This document shows positions 1 through 7,121 of a stretch of 21,107 nucleotides of DNA, in pieces; the first letter of the stretch is position 1; each line of letters opens with the position of its first letter. Made by a program: the position numbers and the translations under genes. This DNA is from Microcaldota archaeon (GTDB taxonomy: Archaea > Micrarchaeota > Micrarchaeia > Micrarchaeales > Micrarchaeaceae): the NCBI GenBank assembly GCA_021791775.1, contig JAJYVY010000009.1:1-21107 (forward strand), written 5' to 3'. Below the pieces are notes generated by a model. The model was not told where the DNA came from, did no database searches, and saw only the letters and a list, made by a program, of their open reading frames with translations.

Positions 1-306
1 TACGGCAGGGACGCCGGTAAAATCCTGCATCAATATCCTTGACACCTTGAATGGTATGTCCCTATCCTCTGGGTTCTTTGCATTCCAGTTTGCAAGCGCA
101 ATGACATCCTCCACTGTAATTACCGTGCCGTCAAGGTTCCTGAGCAGCGATTCGAGCACTATCCTTATCGAAAATGGTAATCTTGAAATCTTTCCTATGC
201 CTAGCTCCTCTATTGCAGGGATTGAGTAATATGATATGCTTTTGCCATTTAGATCTAAGGTTTTGCGCGTTGCAGCAATTATCTCATCTACGCTGGGACT
301 TGCCAT
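1..306 (-). CDS. acnA: Aconitate hydratase (AcnA type), N-terminal part, cut by the window edge
   Basis: The minus strand reads open from ATG at 306 to the left edge, giving the first 102 residues of a protein that would normally be about 850-900 aa. The text matches the N-terminal [4Fe-4S] aconitase domain of the AcnA/IRP1 branch: 'SYYSIPAIEELG', 'LPFSIRIVLESLLRN' (family 'LPYSIRVLLES'), 'NWNAKN', and 'ILMQDFTGVPAV' at the edge (family 'VILQDFTGVPAVVD'). The cluster cysteines lie further on and are not visible. The enzyme converts citrate to isocitrate in the cytoplasm. It is followed on the same strand, about 160 bases upstream, by malate dehydrogenase and citrate synthase, so three TCA genes stand in a row, but the gap and its own TATA-like box suggest separate transcription. 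The start is supported by that box 21-30 bases upstream. The assignment is firm; completeness of the gene cannot be judged. Confidence 0.93.
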   Translation of the reverse strand, partial: MASPSVDEIIAATRKTLDLNGKSISYYSIPAIEELGIGKISRLPFSIRIVLESLLRNLDGTVITVEDVIALANWNAKNPEDRDIPFKVSRILMQDFTGVPAV

Positions 307-326
307 GATAATAATTACGCTTCAAT

Positions 327-336
327 GTTTAAATAA
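327..336 (-). promoter_or_regulatory. TATA-like box for the aconitase gene
   Basis: On the minus strand the bases read TTATTTAAAC, 21-30 bases before the aconitase ATG at 306. In archaea transcription starts about 25 bases after the box, so the mRNA would be leaderless or nearly so. No Shine-Dalgarno sequence precedes the ATG, which fits. Assigned by position and composition only. Confidence 0.45.
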
Positions 337-469
337 CCTAAGATGCGAGCAGGAGCCATTTAGCGAGCGGCATAGTCGTTCCCGTTGACGTTTTGACGTG
401 CAACCCCCTATTGTTGTACCTATCTCCTACCTTCAGCTCGTGTGAAAGTTTGCGATTTTCATCCCCTTC

Positions 470-1402
470 CTAGAGCATCGCATCTATGTGACTAGTCAGC
501 TCGCGCACCTTGTCTGCCGAGGTCTTGAGAGCCGCAGCTTCTTCATCAGATAGCTTCAGCTCTATTATGCGCTCCATGCCGTTGCTTCCAAGCACAACTG
601 GAACCCCCATGAATATGCCGCTTATGTTGTACTCGCCATTCAAGAAAGCTGAGCAGGGCAGCACCTCCTTCTTGTCCTCCAGCACCGCTGTTATCATCCT
701 CAGAAGGGAGGACGCAGGTGCATAGAACGCGCTTGATTCCTTCTCTAGCTTTATTATCTCGGCGCCTCCATCCCTTGTTCTCTGCATAAGCTGGTCTATC
801 TTCTCCTTTGGCATAAGCTCAGTGATCGGCGTACCGTTTACTGTGGAGTTTGCGGGGAGCGGCACCATGAAATCGCCGTGGCCTCCCAGCACCATGGCTG
901 ACACGCTCTCCACGCTAACTCCTAGCTCTTTCGCTATGAATGCGCGGAACCTGGCCGAGTCTAATATGCCTGCCATCCCTACCACGCGCTCCCTAGGGAA
1001 TCCCGTTATCCTCTTGGCGAGATGCACCATCTCGTCCAAAGGATTGGTCAACACTATGACCTTGCTTTCTGGCGCCTGATTTTTGACTTGAAGGCATATG
1101 CCTTTAACAATCTCGGCATTAGTATTTAGCAGGTCGTCCCTTGACATCCCCTCCTTTCTCGGCATTCCTGCGGTTATGACAACTATTTCGCTGCCGTTTA
1201 TGTCATCGAAATTGGAGGTTCCGGTTATATTGGTGTCGAATCCTTCCAGCGGGGCGCTTTCTATCAGGTCTAGGGCGATACCCTTTGCCGTCCCCTCTGT
1301 TCTGTTCCAAATGACTATATCGCATACGTCTCTATAGGCCAGAAGCTGGCATGCTGTGGATCCTACCCTCCCAGCCCCTATTATGGAGACTTTCTTCCTC
1401 AT
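470..1402 (-). CDS. mdh: Malate dehydrogenase (LDH/MDH family)
   Basis: 310 aa, normal for the family. The protein interconverts malate and oxaloacetate. The Rossmann dinucleotide motif GAGRVGST lies at 9-16. R82 in 'AGMPRKEGMSRDD' is the residue that marks malate rather than lactate dehydrogenases. R88 is the second substrate arginine, 'LTNPLD' holds N120, D148 and R151 lie in 'ILDSARFRAF', and the catalytic histidine is H175 in 'GGHGD'. At the end of the second strand, where NAD enzymes carry Asp, the sequence is 'IWNRTEG' (N33, R34), which may mean NADP preference. The gene starts 4 bases after the citrate synthase stop, so the two form one transcription unit. The amber stop at 470-472 is followed in frame by 43 more open codons (see findings). 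The family call is firm; cofactor choice is inferred. Confidence 0.94.
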   Translation of the reverse strand: MRKKVSIIGAGRVGSTACQLLAYRDVCDIVIWNRTEGTAKGIALDLIESAPLEGFDTNITGTSNFDDINGSEIVVITAGMPRKEGMSRDDLLNTNAEIVKGICLQVKNQAPESKVIVLTNPLDEMVHLAKRITGFPRERVVGMAGILDSARFRAFIAKELGVSVESVSAMVLGGHGDFMVPLPANSTVNGTPITELMPKEKIDQLMQRTRDGGAEIIKLEKESSAFYAPASSLLRMITAVLEDKKEVLPCSAFLNGEYNISGIFMGVPVVLGSNGMERIIELKLSDEEAAALKTSADKVRELTSHIDAML

Positions 1403-1406
1403 GGAA

Positions 1407-2555
1407 TTATCTCTTGTCTATTGGTACATACTTTAGGTCTATTTGCCCCTTGTAGAGTTCAAGCGGCCTTATGAGCTTGTTGTCTTCCCAATACTCAAGC
1501 ACGTGGGCGCACCATCCGGCTATCCTGCTTGCTGCGAACATCGGAGTAAACAGGTCTATCTTTATTCCGGCGCTTATGTATACTGGGCCTGCGAAGAAGT
1601 CCACATTCGGCCATATGCCATGGCTGGCGCCCAGTTTGTCAATCATAAGCTTTTCACCGCGTAAAGCGATCTCAGTAAGCCTCCTTACCTCCTCTGATGA
1701 GCTGTTTTGCAAAGTCAGCAGGTATTCTTTTATTATTTTTGCCCTTGGATCATATGCTTTGTATACCCTATGGCCGAACCCCATTATTTTTTTCTTGCCA
1801 GCCAAGGCCTCGTTTATATACTGCTCTGTGTTGCTAGGGTCGCCTATAGCGTACATCATCCTAAGCGCTTCCTCATCTGCTCCGCCGTGCAGAGGCCCCT
1901 TCAGGGCAGCTATGCCTGATGTCACAGCAGAATAAAGGTCTGCTAGCGTAGATCCTGCCACAAGGGCGGCAAACGTGGATGCGTTTGTGCTGTGTTCGGC
2001 TTGAAGCATGAACATCATCTCCACTGGCTTTATCTCCTCTTTTGTGGGCTTTCGTCCTTTCAACATGTATACGAAGTTTTCAGAGTGGCTTAGAGCGCTG
2101 TCTGGCTTGACATATACGCCACCATCTGCTATCCTACCTGTTGCCGCTACTATTGAGGATATCTTAGAAATCAACCTTATTGATTTCCTTATATTTGATT
2201 CATACGACTGATCCTTGACTTCATTATCAGATATGGAGAGGTACGACACTGCGGTTCTCAGTATGTCCATGGGGTCGGATTTGCCTGCGGACTGCTGTAT
2301 TATTCTGACTACCTCGGCTGGGAGGTCCCTTTCGGCTTTCAGTCTCTTCGAGAATTCTTCAAGCTCTGCTGCTTTTGGAAGTCGGCCGTGTATCAAAAGG
2401 TATGCAACTTCTTCATATGTAGAATTTTCCGCTATTTCTCCTATAGAATACCCGCGGTAGTACAATCTGCCAACAGCGCCATCGACCTTGCATATTGTGC
2501 TTTCGGCGATGTATACCCCATCGAGACCCTTGTGTATCTGCAGTTCATCCCCCAT
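1407..2555 (-). CDS. gltA: Citrate synthase
   Basis: 382 aa, the usual length of the short archaeal and Gram-positive-type enzymes. It condenses oxaloacetate and acetyl-CoA to citrate. The catalytic triad is visible: H223 in 'GPLHGGADEEAL', H262 in 'GFGHRVYKAYDPRA', and D319 in 'WPNVDFFAGPVY'. H188 in 'AEHSTNAST' is the further conserved histidine. The N-terminal 'GLDGVYIAESTI' and 'YRGYSI' are typical of the family, which also contains 2-methylcitrate synthases; the TCA neighbours favour citrate synthase. The ATG at 2555 is preceded by a GGGG-rich stretch and, about 35 bases upstream, by a TATA-like region shared with the divergent wyosine gene. Malate dehydrogenase, which supplies its oxaloacetate substrate, follows after 4 bases as the second gene of the unit. 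Confidence 0.95.
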   Translation of the reverse strand: MGDELQIHKGLDGVYIAESTICKVDGAVGRLYYRGYSIGEIAENSTYEEVAYLLIHGRLPKAAELEEFSKRLKAERDLPAEVVRIIQQSAGKSDPMDILRTAVSYLSISDNEVKDQSYESNIRKSIRLISKISSIVAATGRIADGGVYVKPDSALSHSENFVYMLKGRKPTKEEIKPVEMMFMLQAEHSTNASTFAALVAGSTLADLYSAVTSGIAALKGPLHGGADEEALRMMYAIGDPSNTEQYINEALAGKKKIMGFGHRVYKAYDPRAKIIKEYLLTLQNSSSEEVRRLTEIALRGEKLMIDKLGASHGIWPNVDFFAGPVYISAGIKIDLFTPMFAASRIAGWCAHVLEYWEDNKLIRPLELYKGQIDLKYVPIDKR

Positions 2556-2585
2556 GTAACCCCTATAAAGAATGTGTGATTAGAA

Positions 2586-2595
2586 TTATAAATAT
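2586..2595. promoter_or_regulatory. Shared divergent TATA region between citrate synthase and the wyosine gene
   Basis: The core TTATAAATAT reads as a TATA box on both strands (TATAAAT forward, ATTTATA reverse). Its centre is about 35 bases from the citrate synthase ATG at 2555 and about 39 bases from the GTG at 2629. Initiation 25 bases from the box would give leaders of roughly 8-13 bases in both directions. The whole intergenic gap is only 73 bases, so both genes must be driven from here. Assigned by position and composition. Confidence 0.5.
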
Positions 2596-2628
2596 GGCGG
2601 CATAATTACTCTAAATACTGGTGTTTGT

Positions 2629-3663
2629 GTGTCAGAGATGCCTGTTGCCCTTAAGGAAAAAATGGAAAAGCAGGGCTACCACTTCGTTGGAAAGCATTCG
2701 GCAGTAAAAATGTGCGAATACACGGCAAACGGAGTTAAAGGAAAAACCCTGTGTTATAAGTACACGTTCTACGGGATAAAGAGCTGGCAGTGCATACAGG
2801 GTACTCCTGCAATCGGCTGCGACCTGGGTTGCGCATTTTGCTGGAGACTCATACCAGAAGAGCATGGTTTCAAATGGAACGAGTTAAATGCAGTAGACAA
2901 ATGGGACAACCATGAGTTCATTGTGGAGAACATGATCAAGGAGCAGAGGAGAATAGTAAGCGGGTACAAGAGCATCGCAGATAATGACATAAAGATGAGA
3001 AGATGGGTGGAGGCGAACATGCCAAAGCATGTCGCTTTGAGCCTTACTGGAGAACCCCTCTTCTACCCTAAAATGAGCGCATTGCTCGCAGAGTTCCATA
3101 AAAGGGGTATAAGCACGTTCTTGGTGCATAATGGAACCCTCCCAGAGGCGCTTGAGAAGCTGAATCCGTTACCCACTCAGCTGTATGTATCTTTGCAGGC
3201 TCCGGACGAGACAACATACGAAAAGGTGGTAAGATCCAAGATACCTAATTCCTGGAATAGGTTTTTGCTTGCACTGCAGACCATGAAAGGGCTTAAAACG
3301 AGGACAGTGCTAAGGATGACCCTAGTCAAAGGACTTAACATGTGCAATTTAGAGGGCTATGCAAGCCTGATAAAACTGGCTATGCCTAATTACGTTGAAG
3401 TTAAAGGGTTTTCTTTTGTTGGCGGCGCGAGAGAGGAACAGAGAGGTTTGCAAATGTCAAGCATGCCATATCATGAAGAAATAAAAGAGTTTGCAAAAGG
3501 GTTGGCGCTACTTACCGGTTACATAGTGACTGCTGAACATTCGCCTAGCAGGGTGGTACTTCTGTGCAGGGATGAGGAATCGAAAAGAAAACGGATAATA
3601 GATTTCACAAAAGTCGGAAAAGAGGTAGAGGCAGAGCCCATCAGGCATAGAGACAGCAAATGA
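2629..3663 (+). CDS. taw1: 4-demethylwyosine synthase, radical SAM enzyme (TYW1/Taw1)
   Basis: 344 aa. It acts on N1-methylguanosine 37 of tRNA-Phe, using pyruvate and SAM to build the tricyclic 4-demethylwyosine base. The radical-SAM cluster motif is 'IGCDLGCAFCWR', a CX3CX2C with C64, C68 and C71. A second set, C29, C42 and C55, has the 13-residue spacing of the additional [4Fe-4S] cluster known in archaeal TYW1. 'CYKYTFYGIKSWQCIQ' and 'VALSLTGEPLFYP' (the family's TGEP) are diagnostic. There is no flavodoxin domain, as in archaeal and unlike eukaryotic versions. The start is the GTG at 2629, or the ATG three codons on at 2638; neither has a clear Shine-Dalgarno site, in line with a short leader from the TATA box near 2590. 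Monocistronic; the next plus-strand gene has its own promoter. Confidence 0.95.
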   Translation: MSEMPVALKEKMEKQGYHFVGKHSAVKMCEYTANGVKGKTLCYKYTFYGIKSWQCIQGTPAIGCDLGCAFCWRLIPEEHGFKWNELNAVDKWDNHEFIVENMIKEQRRIVSGYKSIADNDIKMRRWVEANMPKHVALSLTGEPLFYPKMSALLAEFHKRGISTFLVHNGTLPEALEKLNPLPTQLYVSLQAPDETTYEKVVRSKIPNSWNRFLLALQTMKGLKTRTVLRMTLVKGLNMCNLEGYASLIKLAMPNYVEVKGFSFVGGAREEQRGLQMSSMPYHEEIKEFAKGLALLTGYIVTAEHSPSRVVLLCRDEESKRKRIIDFTKVGKEVEAEPIRHRDSK

Positions 3664-3688
3664 CTCTGCTATCTAATGGATAATGGCC

Positions 3689-3704
3689 TGAGCGGTACGG
3701 CTCA
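3689..3704. repeat. 16-base inverted repeat in the wyosine/envelope-cluster gap
   Basis: TGAGCGGTACGGCTCA: 5-base arms TGAGC/GCTCA, then one mismatched pair around a central GTAC. It lies 26 bases after the wyosine gene stop, and a T5 run follows at 3724-3728. It could be part of a 3' end signal or a protein-binding dyad upstream of the envelope cluster. The sequence alone does not decide. The rest of the gap (3664-3859) holds the promoter listed separately and a 39-codon open frame without a ribosome site. Confidence 0.35.
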
Positions 3705-3824
3705 CATCCCAAAACCACTGCTCCTTTTTATGAATAATCGGCCGCCAACGGTCTATGCTATCAAGTCTCCAGCTCTCAGTAAGTCCGACAATTAATTATA
3801 CCGAAATACTTAAATATTTACTTG

Positions 3825-3833
3825 TATATAATA
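3825..3833 (+). promoter_or_regulatory. TATA-like box for the VirB4-type envelope cluster
   Basis: TATATAATA, centred about 31 bases before the ATG at 3860, in an A/T-rich stretch (3806-3850). Initiation would fall a few bases before the ATG. No other promoter-like gap exists until 8592, so the seven-gene cluster is probably one transcript from here. A second AT-rich element at about 3810-3819 (TTAAATATTT) is an alternative but lies further off. Confidence 0.5.
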
Positions 3834-3859
3834 CTTTTACAAAAGTAAAAGGTATTGTT

Positions 3860-4231
3860 ATGCGATTGGATACGGCGGGTTTTGGGAAGTGCATTTTGGT
3901 GCCTATAGCGGCTTTAGTGGTTTTTGCTAGGGTTGCTACAGCGTCCAGTGCAGTAGTAACGACATTGCAGATTGTGAGCGAACTCGGTAGCATAAAGGCG
4001 GTATTGAGCCAGGTGGGGCCGATACTAAGTGCGGTGATGTTCATAGTTGCGGGGGTGTTCTATGCATTAGGGCAGATAATGCCGCCGGATAAAAAGGCTA
4101 ACTTCCACAGCACTGCAATAAACATAATAATAGGGGCAGTTGTGGTCGGCGTCCTCAGCGTCGCATCGACCTCTCTAGCCACCGCATCGGCGCATCTGCT
4201 CAGCAATGTGACTGCAAACTCTACTGCGTAG
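3860..4231 (+). CDS. Small secreted membrane protein, candidate VirB2/CedA1-like pilin
   Basis: 123 aa from ATG 3860. An upstream extension to 3755 is open but crosses the promoter, and the protein reads best from this ATG. Residues about 10-31 look like a signal peptide (basic R2 and K10, hydrophobic core, 'VATASSA' with AXA-type cleavage choices after A28 or A31). The rest is a two-helix hairpin: hydrophobic 52-73 ('VGPILSAVMFIVAGVFYALG'), a short charged turn 'MPPDKKANFH' at 75-84, and hydrophobic 86-107. Signal peptide plus two helices joined by a basic turn is the architecture of VirB2/TraA pilins and of the archaeal CedA1/TedC pilins. It is the first gene of the cluster, 7 bases before the polytopic membrane gene. 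No sequence motif proves homology; the call rests on architecture and neighbours. It could instead be a small channel or anchor subunit. Confidence 0.55.
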   Translation: MRLDTAGFGKCILVPIAALVVFARVATASSAVVTTLQIVSELGSIKAVLSQVGPILSAVMFIVAGVFYALGQIMPPDKKANFHSTAINIIIGAVVVGVLSVASTSLATASAHLLSNVTANSTA

Positions 4232-4238
4232 TGGTTGG

Positions 4239-5270
4239 GTGATTGGGTATAGCATAGCAGCAGGCATCATAGCCATAATGATAGCCATTGGGGGGATAAT
4301 CCTTGGCACTGGCTATGCCCTAGACAATAAAAAGCTAAAGAATTTTGGGATGGATGAGCTCTTTCAATCCCTTATAAATGGGGTTATACTAGGCTCGCTA
4401 TTTGTGTTTCTGAGCCCCGGCGGGCTGGGAATAGCGGTAATTAACGGTGCTGTGCAATCAACAGGGGGCGGTGCAACTTGTTCCAGCTTCATGCAATCCA
4501 ATTATGCTATATGCTTTGCAGACAATTATCTAGTAGGGTTGAGCCCGGTTAAAATAGAAAATCGGAGTTATCCCTCCTTATTGGACTCCTCTCTTGCGCT
4601 TTTGGTTCCACTGTCTACTAGTTATGCGATATTGGGCATGATTTCTGCAACTAACATAGACTTGGGCATCGCCTCTTTCTCGTTTTCTTCCATACTCGCG
4701 CCAGTGTTATCAGAAGAGGAATTCCTACTCAAATCACTAACGCTTGCCATTGTCGGCCTTTATACCCAATCTGCTCTGCTAGAGGTAGTGGCGGTAATCG
4801 CCGTGCCATTGCTGCTTCCGATAGGAATAATATTGCGGACGTTTTACTTCACCCGCAAACTTGGCGGCATGCTAATTGCTGTTGCAATAGGGCTGTACGC
4901 CATATTCCCATTAACATACCTGTTCGATGCGCAGGTTACAGCGACATATTCTACATCGCTAAATTCTCAAAGCTTTGATTCTTTTACGTTAAGTTCGCAA
5001 AACGTGCAGAGCGAAATACTTTCTGTGGGGGGTTCGGCAGTCTCTTCCAATTCCATAAGCAACATTGGGTTCGGCATCATATCTGGAGTGACGAACCTTG
5101 TCAATTCGTTCACTTCGATAGTCAGAGAGATTGTAAGCGCGCTATCAATGCTGATTGTAGAGGTATTTTTCTTTCCGCTATTCAGTTTAATCCTTACTAT
5201 CGTGTCAATAAGAGAGATGGCGGCGCTTCTCGGTTCAGAAGTTTCTTTCGGAAGATTTGATATATTCTAG
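4239..5270 (+). CDS. Polytopic membrane protein, VirB6/CedA-like candidate
   Basis: 343 aa from GTG 4239. Hydrophobic segments lie near residues 3-27, 45-68, 112-136, 165-200, 208-230 and a long stretch at 275-330, so about six to seven membrane helices. A segment with two cysteines (in 'ATCSSFMQS' and 'YAICFADNY') follows the second helix, and a Ser/Asn-rich loop lies around 235-272. The C-terminal text 'FPLFSLILTIVSIREMAALL' ends in a short polar tail. Proteins of this shape beside a VirB4/HerA ATPase are the VirB6 (bacterial conjugation) and CedA (crenarchaeal DNA import) channel subunits, so that role is inferred. It lies 7 bases after the pilin candidate and 7 bases before the next gene if that starts at 5278. 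I cannot confirm the family by motif; it could be a lineage-specific membrane protein. Confidence 0.5.
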   Translation: MIGYSIAAGIIAIMIAIGGIILGTGYALDNKKLKNFGMDELFQSLINGVILGSLFVFLSPGGLGIAVINGAVQSTGGGATCSSFMQSNYAICFADNYLVGLSPVKIENRSYPSLLDSSLALLVPLSTSYAILGMISATNIDLGIASFSFSSILAPVLSEEEFLLKSLTLAIVGLYTQSALLEVVAVIAVPLLLPIGIILRTFYFTRKLGGMLIAVAIGLYAIFPLTYLFDAQVTATYSTSLNSQSFDSFTLSSQNVQSEILSVGGSAVSSNSISNIGFGIISGVTNLVNSFTSIVREIVSALSMLIVEVFFFPLFSLILTIVSIREMAALLGSEVSFGRFDIF

Positions 5271-5277
5271 TGATCTG

Positions 5278-6012
5278 ATGCAAAATAATTACATTGTTTA
5301 TTTCTTCATGGGTATTGGAATTGTGGCTGCTGGGGCCAGCATGGCCACGCTTAACGTATACCTGATAGGGTTTACCGCGCTTATTGCTGTAGCCTTATTT
5401 GTATCATATAAATTGTGGGATATCATAGAGGCGTGGATTTTCAAGCATAGCAATATTGTGCAGGTTTTTGATGGATTTCAGTTGAGTGGGAGTAGAACAT
5501 CTGCGATTGCAATTCGAAGTGGTGAATACACTGCGGTTTCGGCTGTGAAAATCAACTCGGTTGGGGCAATGGGAGTAAACAAGGATAATATAGAAAAAAT
5601 GATTTCGAGGATCGGCTATCCATTCAAATTAGTATTGTATGTCAAAAACTTTAATACGAACAAGTTGCTGGAAAGGTTACAAACACGGAAGAAATTCAAA
5701 GAGATAGAGCTTTCCAGAATAGGGAACAGAAAAACTGGCAGGGGCATGATAAGGTCAAATGCGATAAAGGAAGAAATAGCGTACCTGGATAATGAGATAT
5801 CGCAGATCGGAGGGGGCGGTATACCGCTTGAATTAAGTTACTATCTAATCGTTGCAGGCCATTCAGAATCCAAATACAAGGCGGAGGAATTGTCATCTGC
5901 AAGCTTGCGGGGGGTGACATCAGAATTCGATGCCACATTCGGCTCTAGGTCGTCACAAGTGACAGGGAATGAACTGTTAGAGCTGATGAAATTCGATTCG
6001 TTGATGATATGA
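5278..6012 (+). CDS. Two-helix membrane protein with a VirB4-N-like soluble domain (VirB3-VirB4N-like candidate)
   Basis: 244 aa from ATG 5278, which has 'GTGAT' just upstream. A TTG at 5257 would add 7 residues and overlap the previous gene. An N-terminal hairpin of two hydrophobic helices (about 5-27 and 29-45) is followed by a soluble α/β domain of about 190 aa: 'FDGFQLSGSRTSAIAIRSGE', then 'FKLVLYVKNFNTNKLLERLQ', a basic stretch, and 'LSYYLIVAGHSESKYKAEEL'. This layout resembles VirB3/PrgI-type hairpins and the N-terminal domain of VirB4/TraC, which in many systems are fused to the ATPase. Here the ATPase is the next gene, joined by an ATGA overlap (ATG 6009, TGA 6010-6012), so the two may be halves of one functional VirB4. 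Seen: topology and coupling. Inferred: the family. Confidence 0.5.
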   Translation: MQNNYIVYFFMGIGIVAAGASMATLNVYLIGFTALIAVALFVSYKLWDIIEAWIFKHSNIVQVFDGFQLSGSRTSAIAIRSGEYTAVSAVKINSVGAMGVNKDNIEKMISRIGYPFKLVLYVKNFNTNKLLERLQTRKKFKEIELSRIGNRKTGRGMIRSNAIKEEIAYLDNEISQIGGGGIPLELSYYLIVAGHSESKYKAEELSSASLRGVTSEFDATFGSRSSQVTGNELLELMKFDSLMI

Positions 6013-7121
6013 TATCAAATTCCAAGAAGGTTGCGGCTCTTCTCAACCCTCTGAAGATGAGCGAGCCTGTGCCAACAGATGCAGACTTTGATGGGGGGAT
6101 ATACATAGGCAAGACGCTTTTGTACAGGCTGCCTTTCTTCCTCAATACAAACAGGCTAGTTAATCCGCACATATCTATTGTGGGCATGACAGGATCGGGG
6201 AAGACGTATCTACTCAAAAGCATCATAGTAAGATTTTGCAGAAATAACAAATTTGATTTGTTCCTGCTTGACTGGACTTCTGAGTACTCTGATGTTATGA
6301 GATATATTGGGGGAAAAATAGTCACATTAAAGAGCGCGGGAGACTTACCAGAGATTAGCAGCCTGATTACTGGAATCACATGCATCGATATATCAAAAAT
6401 TGAAGATGAGTCAGAGAAGCGAGCCACTGCCAGTATGGTACTGAACGGGCTGTGTGAATTTATGGTGTCATTGCCGCCTGAAGGGAATGCAAAAAAGGTC
6501 ATTGTGATAGACGAGGCCTGGAAGCTGGTAGATTTTGATAAGCTGTTGGGTAGGCTTTTCAGGGAGGGGAGAAAGTTTGGGTTCTCCGTGGTTGTTGCGA
6601 CACAGCTGGTCAAAGATGTAAACAATGAGATACTTGCAAATACTGCATGCAGCTTTATTTTTAGGCTAATGGGGTCAGAAAACTTCGAGAGTCTTGTGTC
6701 TTCTGGGCTAGTTCTTATGGAGAATGTGGATTTTATAAAATCTTTAGGCAGGGGGGAGTGTATGATTTCTGTTACGGAGCGAGACAGTGGCATGCAATTC
6801 AGTTTTGCGATAGAAAGAGTAAACGGGTTCGATTTCAGTAACTATACGATTGGTGGTGAATTGATTAACTCGAAAGTCTCAAAAGAAAGGATAAACGCCG
6901 CAATGGAAAAATTGCAAATAAATAACGATGGCAGGATTAGGGTCCTTAGGCTCTTTGAGAGCGGAAGCGGTAATGTAGATGTTAGCAGTTTGGTTTCTAC
7001 GTTATCATCCATAGGTTTGAACAGGGCGGGGATAATACTATTCTTGAAATCTATTGGAGTTGATGAGGCGTTTGCCTCATTAACAATAGAGTCGTTGAAG
7101 GGGGTGCATTTTGTTGACTGA
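6009..7121 (+). CDS. VirB4/HerA-superfamily ATPase
   Basis: 370 aa. P-loop 'GMTGSGKT' at 59-66 (K65, T66), 'LLDWTSEY' (HerA/VirB4 'DxxxEY') at 86-93, Walker B 'VIVIDEAWKL' with D168 and E169, and 'GRKFGFSVVVATQ' ending in Q199, the sensor-type glutamine of this superfamily. Downstream 'CSFIFRL' and 'LGRGECMIS' (family 'L..GE.ll') are also typical. No membrane helix is present, so it should work at the cytoplasmic face, bound to the preceding membrane protein. It powers pilus assembly or substrate transport in conjugation-type systems and DNA uptake in Ced systems. The C-terminal ~90 residues after the ATPase core are variable. It shares 4 bases with the upstream gene and 11 with the downstream one. 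Family firm; its use as a VirB4 rather than a HerA-type repair helicase is inferred from the membrane neighbours and the absence of NurA. Confidence 0.85.
   Translation: MISNSKKVAALLNPLKMSEPVPTDADFDGGIYIGKTLLYRLPFFLNTNRLVNPHISIVGMTGSGKTYLLKSIIVRFCRNNKFDLFLLDWTSEYSDVMRYIGGKIVTLKSAGDLPEISSLITGITCIDISKIEDESEKRATASMVLNGLCEFMVSLPPEGNAKKVIVIDEAWKLVDFDKLLGRLFREGRKFGFSVVVATQLVKDVNNEILANTACSFIFRLMGSENFESLVSSGLVLMENVDFIKSLGRGECMISVTERDSGMQFSFAIERVNGFDFSNYTIGGELINSKVSKERINAAMEKLQINNDGRIRVLRLFESGSGNVDVSSLVSTLSSIGLNRAGIILFLKSIGVDEAFASLTIESLKGVHFVD

Noticed and set aside
428..466. C/D-box-like sRNA on the minus strand (GGGATGA, then CTGA 22 bases on)
   Set aside because: The C box has a mismatch and no C' or second D box follows at the right distance.
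3676..3795. 39-codon ATG open frame after the wyosine gene, in frame with it
   Set aside because: No ribosome site or promoter, no recognisable motif, and it crosses the inverted repeat and T-run. Possibly chance; conservation of the frame in a relative would reopen it.
3755..3859. Longer N-terminus (35 residues) for the pilin candidate
   Set aside because: It runs through the TATA-like region, and the signal-peptide pattern is correct only from the ATG at 3860.
5945..6793. Open frame of 282 codons on the minus strand, opposite the ATPase gene
   Set aside because: It lies fully antisense to a gene with clear P-loop and Walker B motifs, has no promoter or ribosome site, and its text is the Ser/Pro-rich kind typical of a shadow frame.
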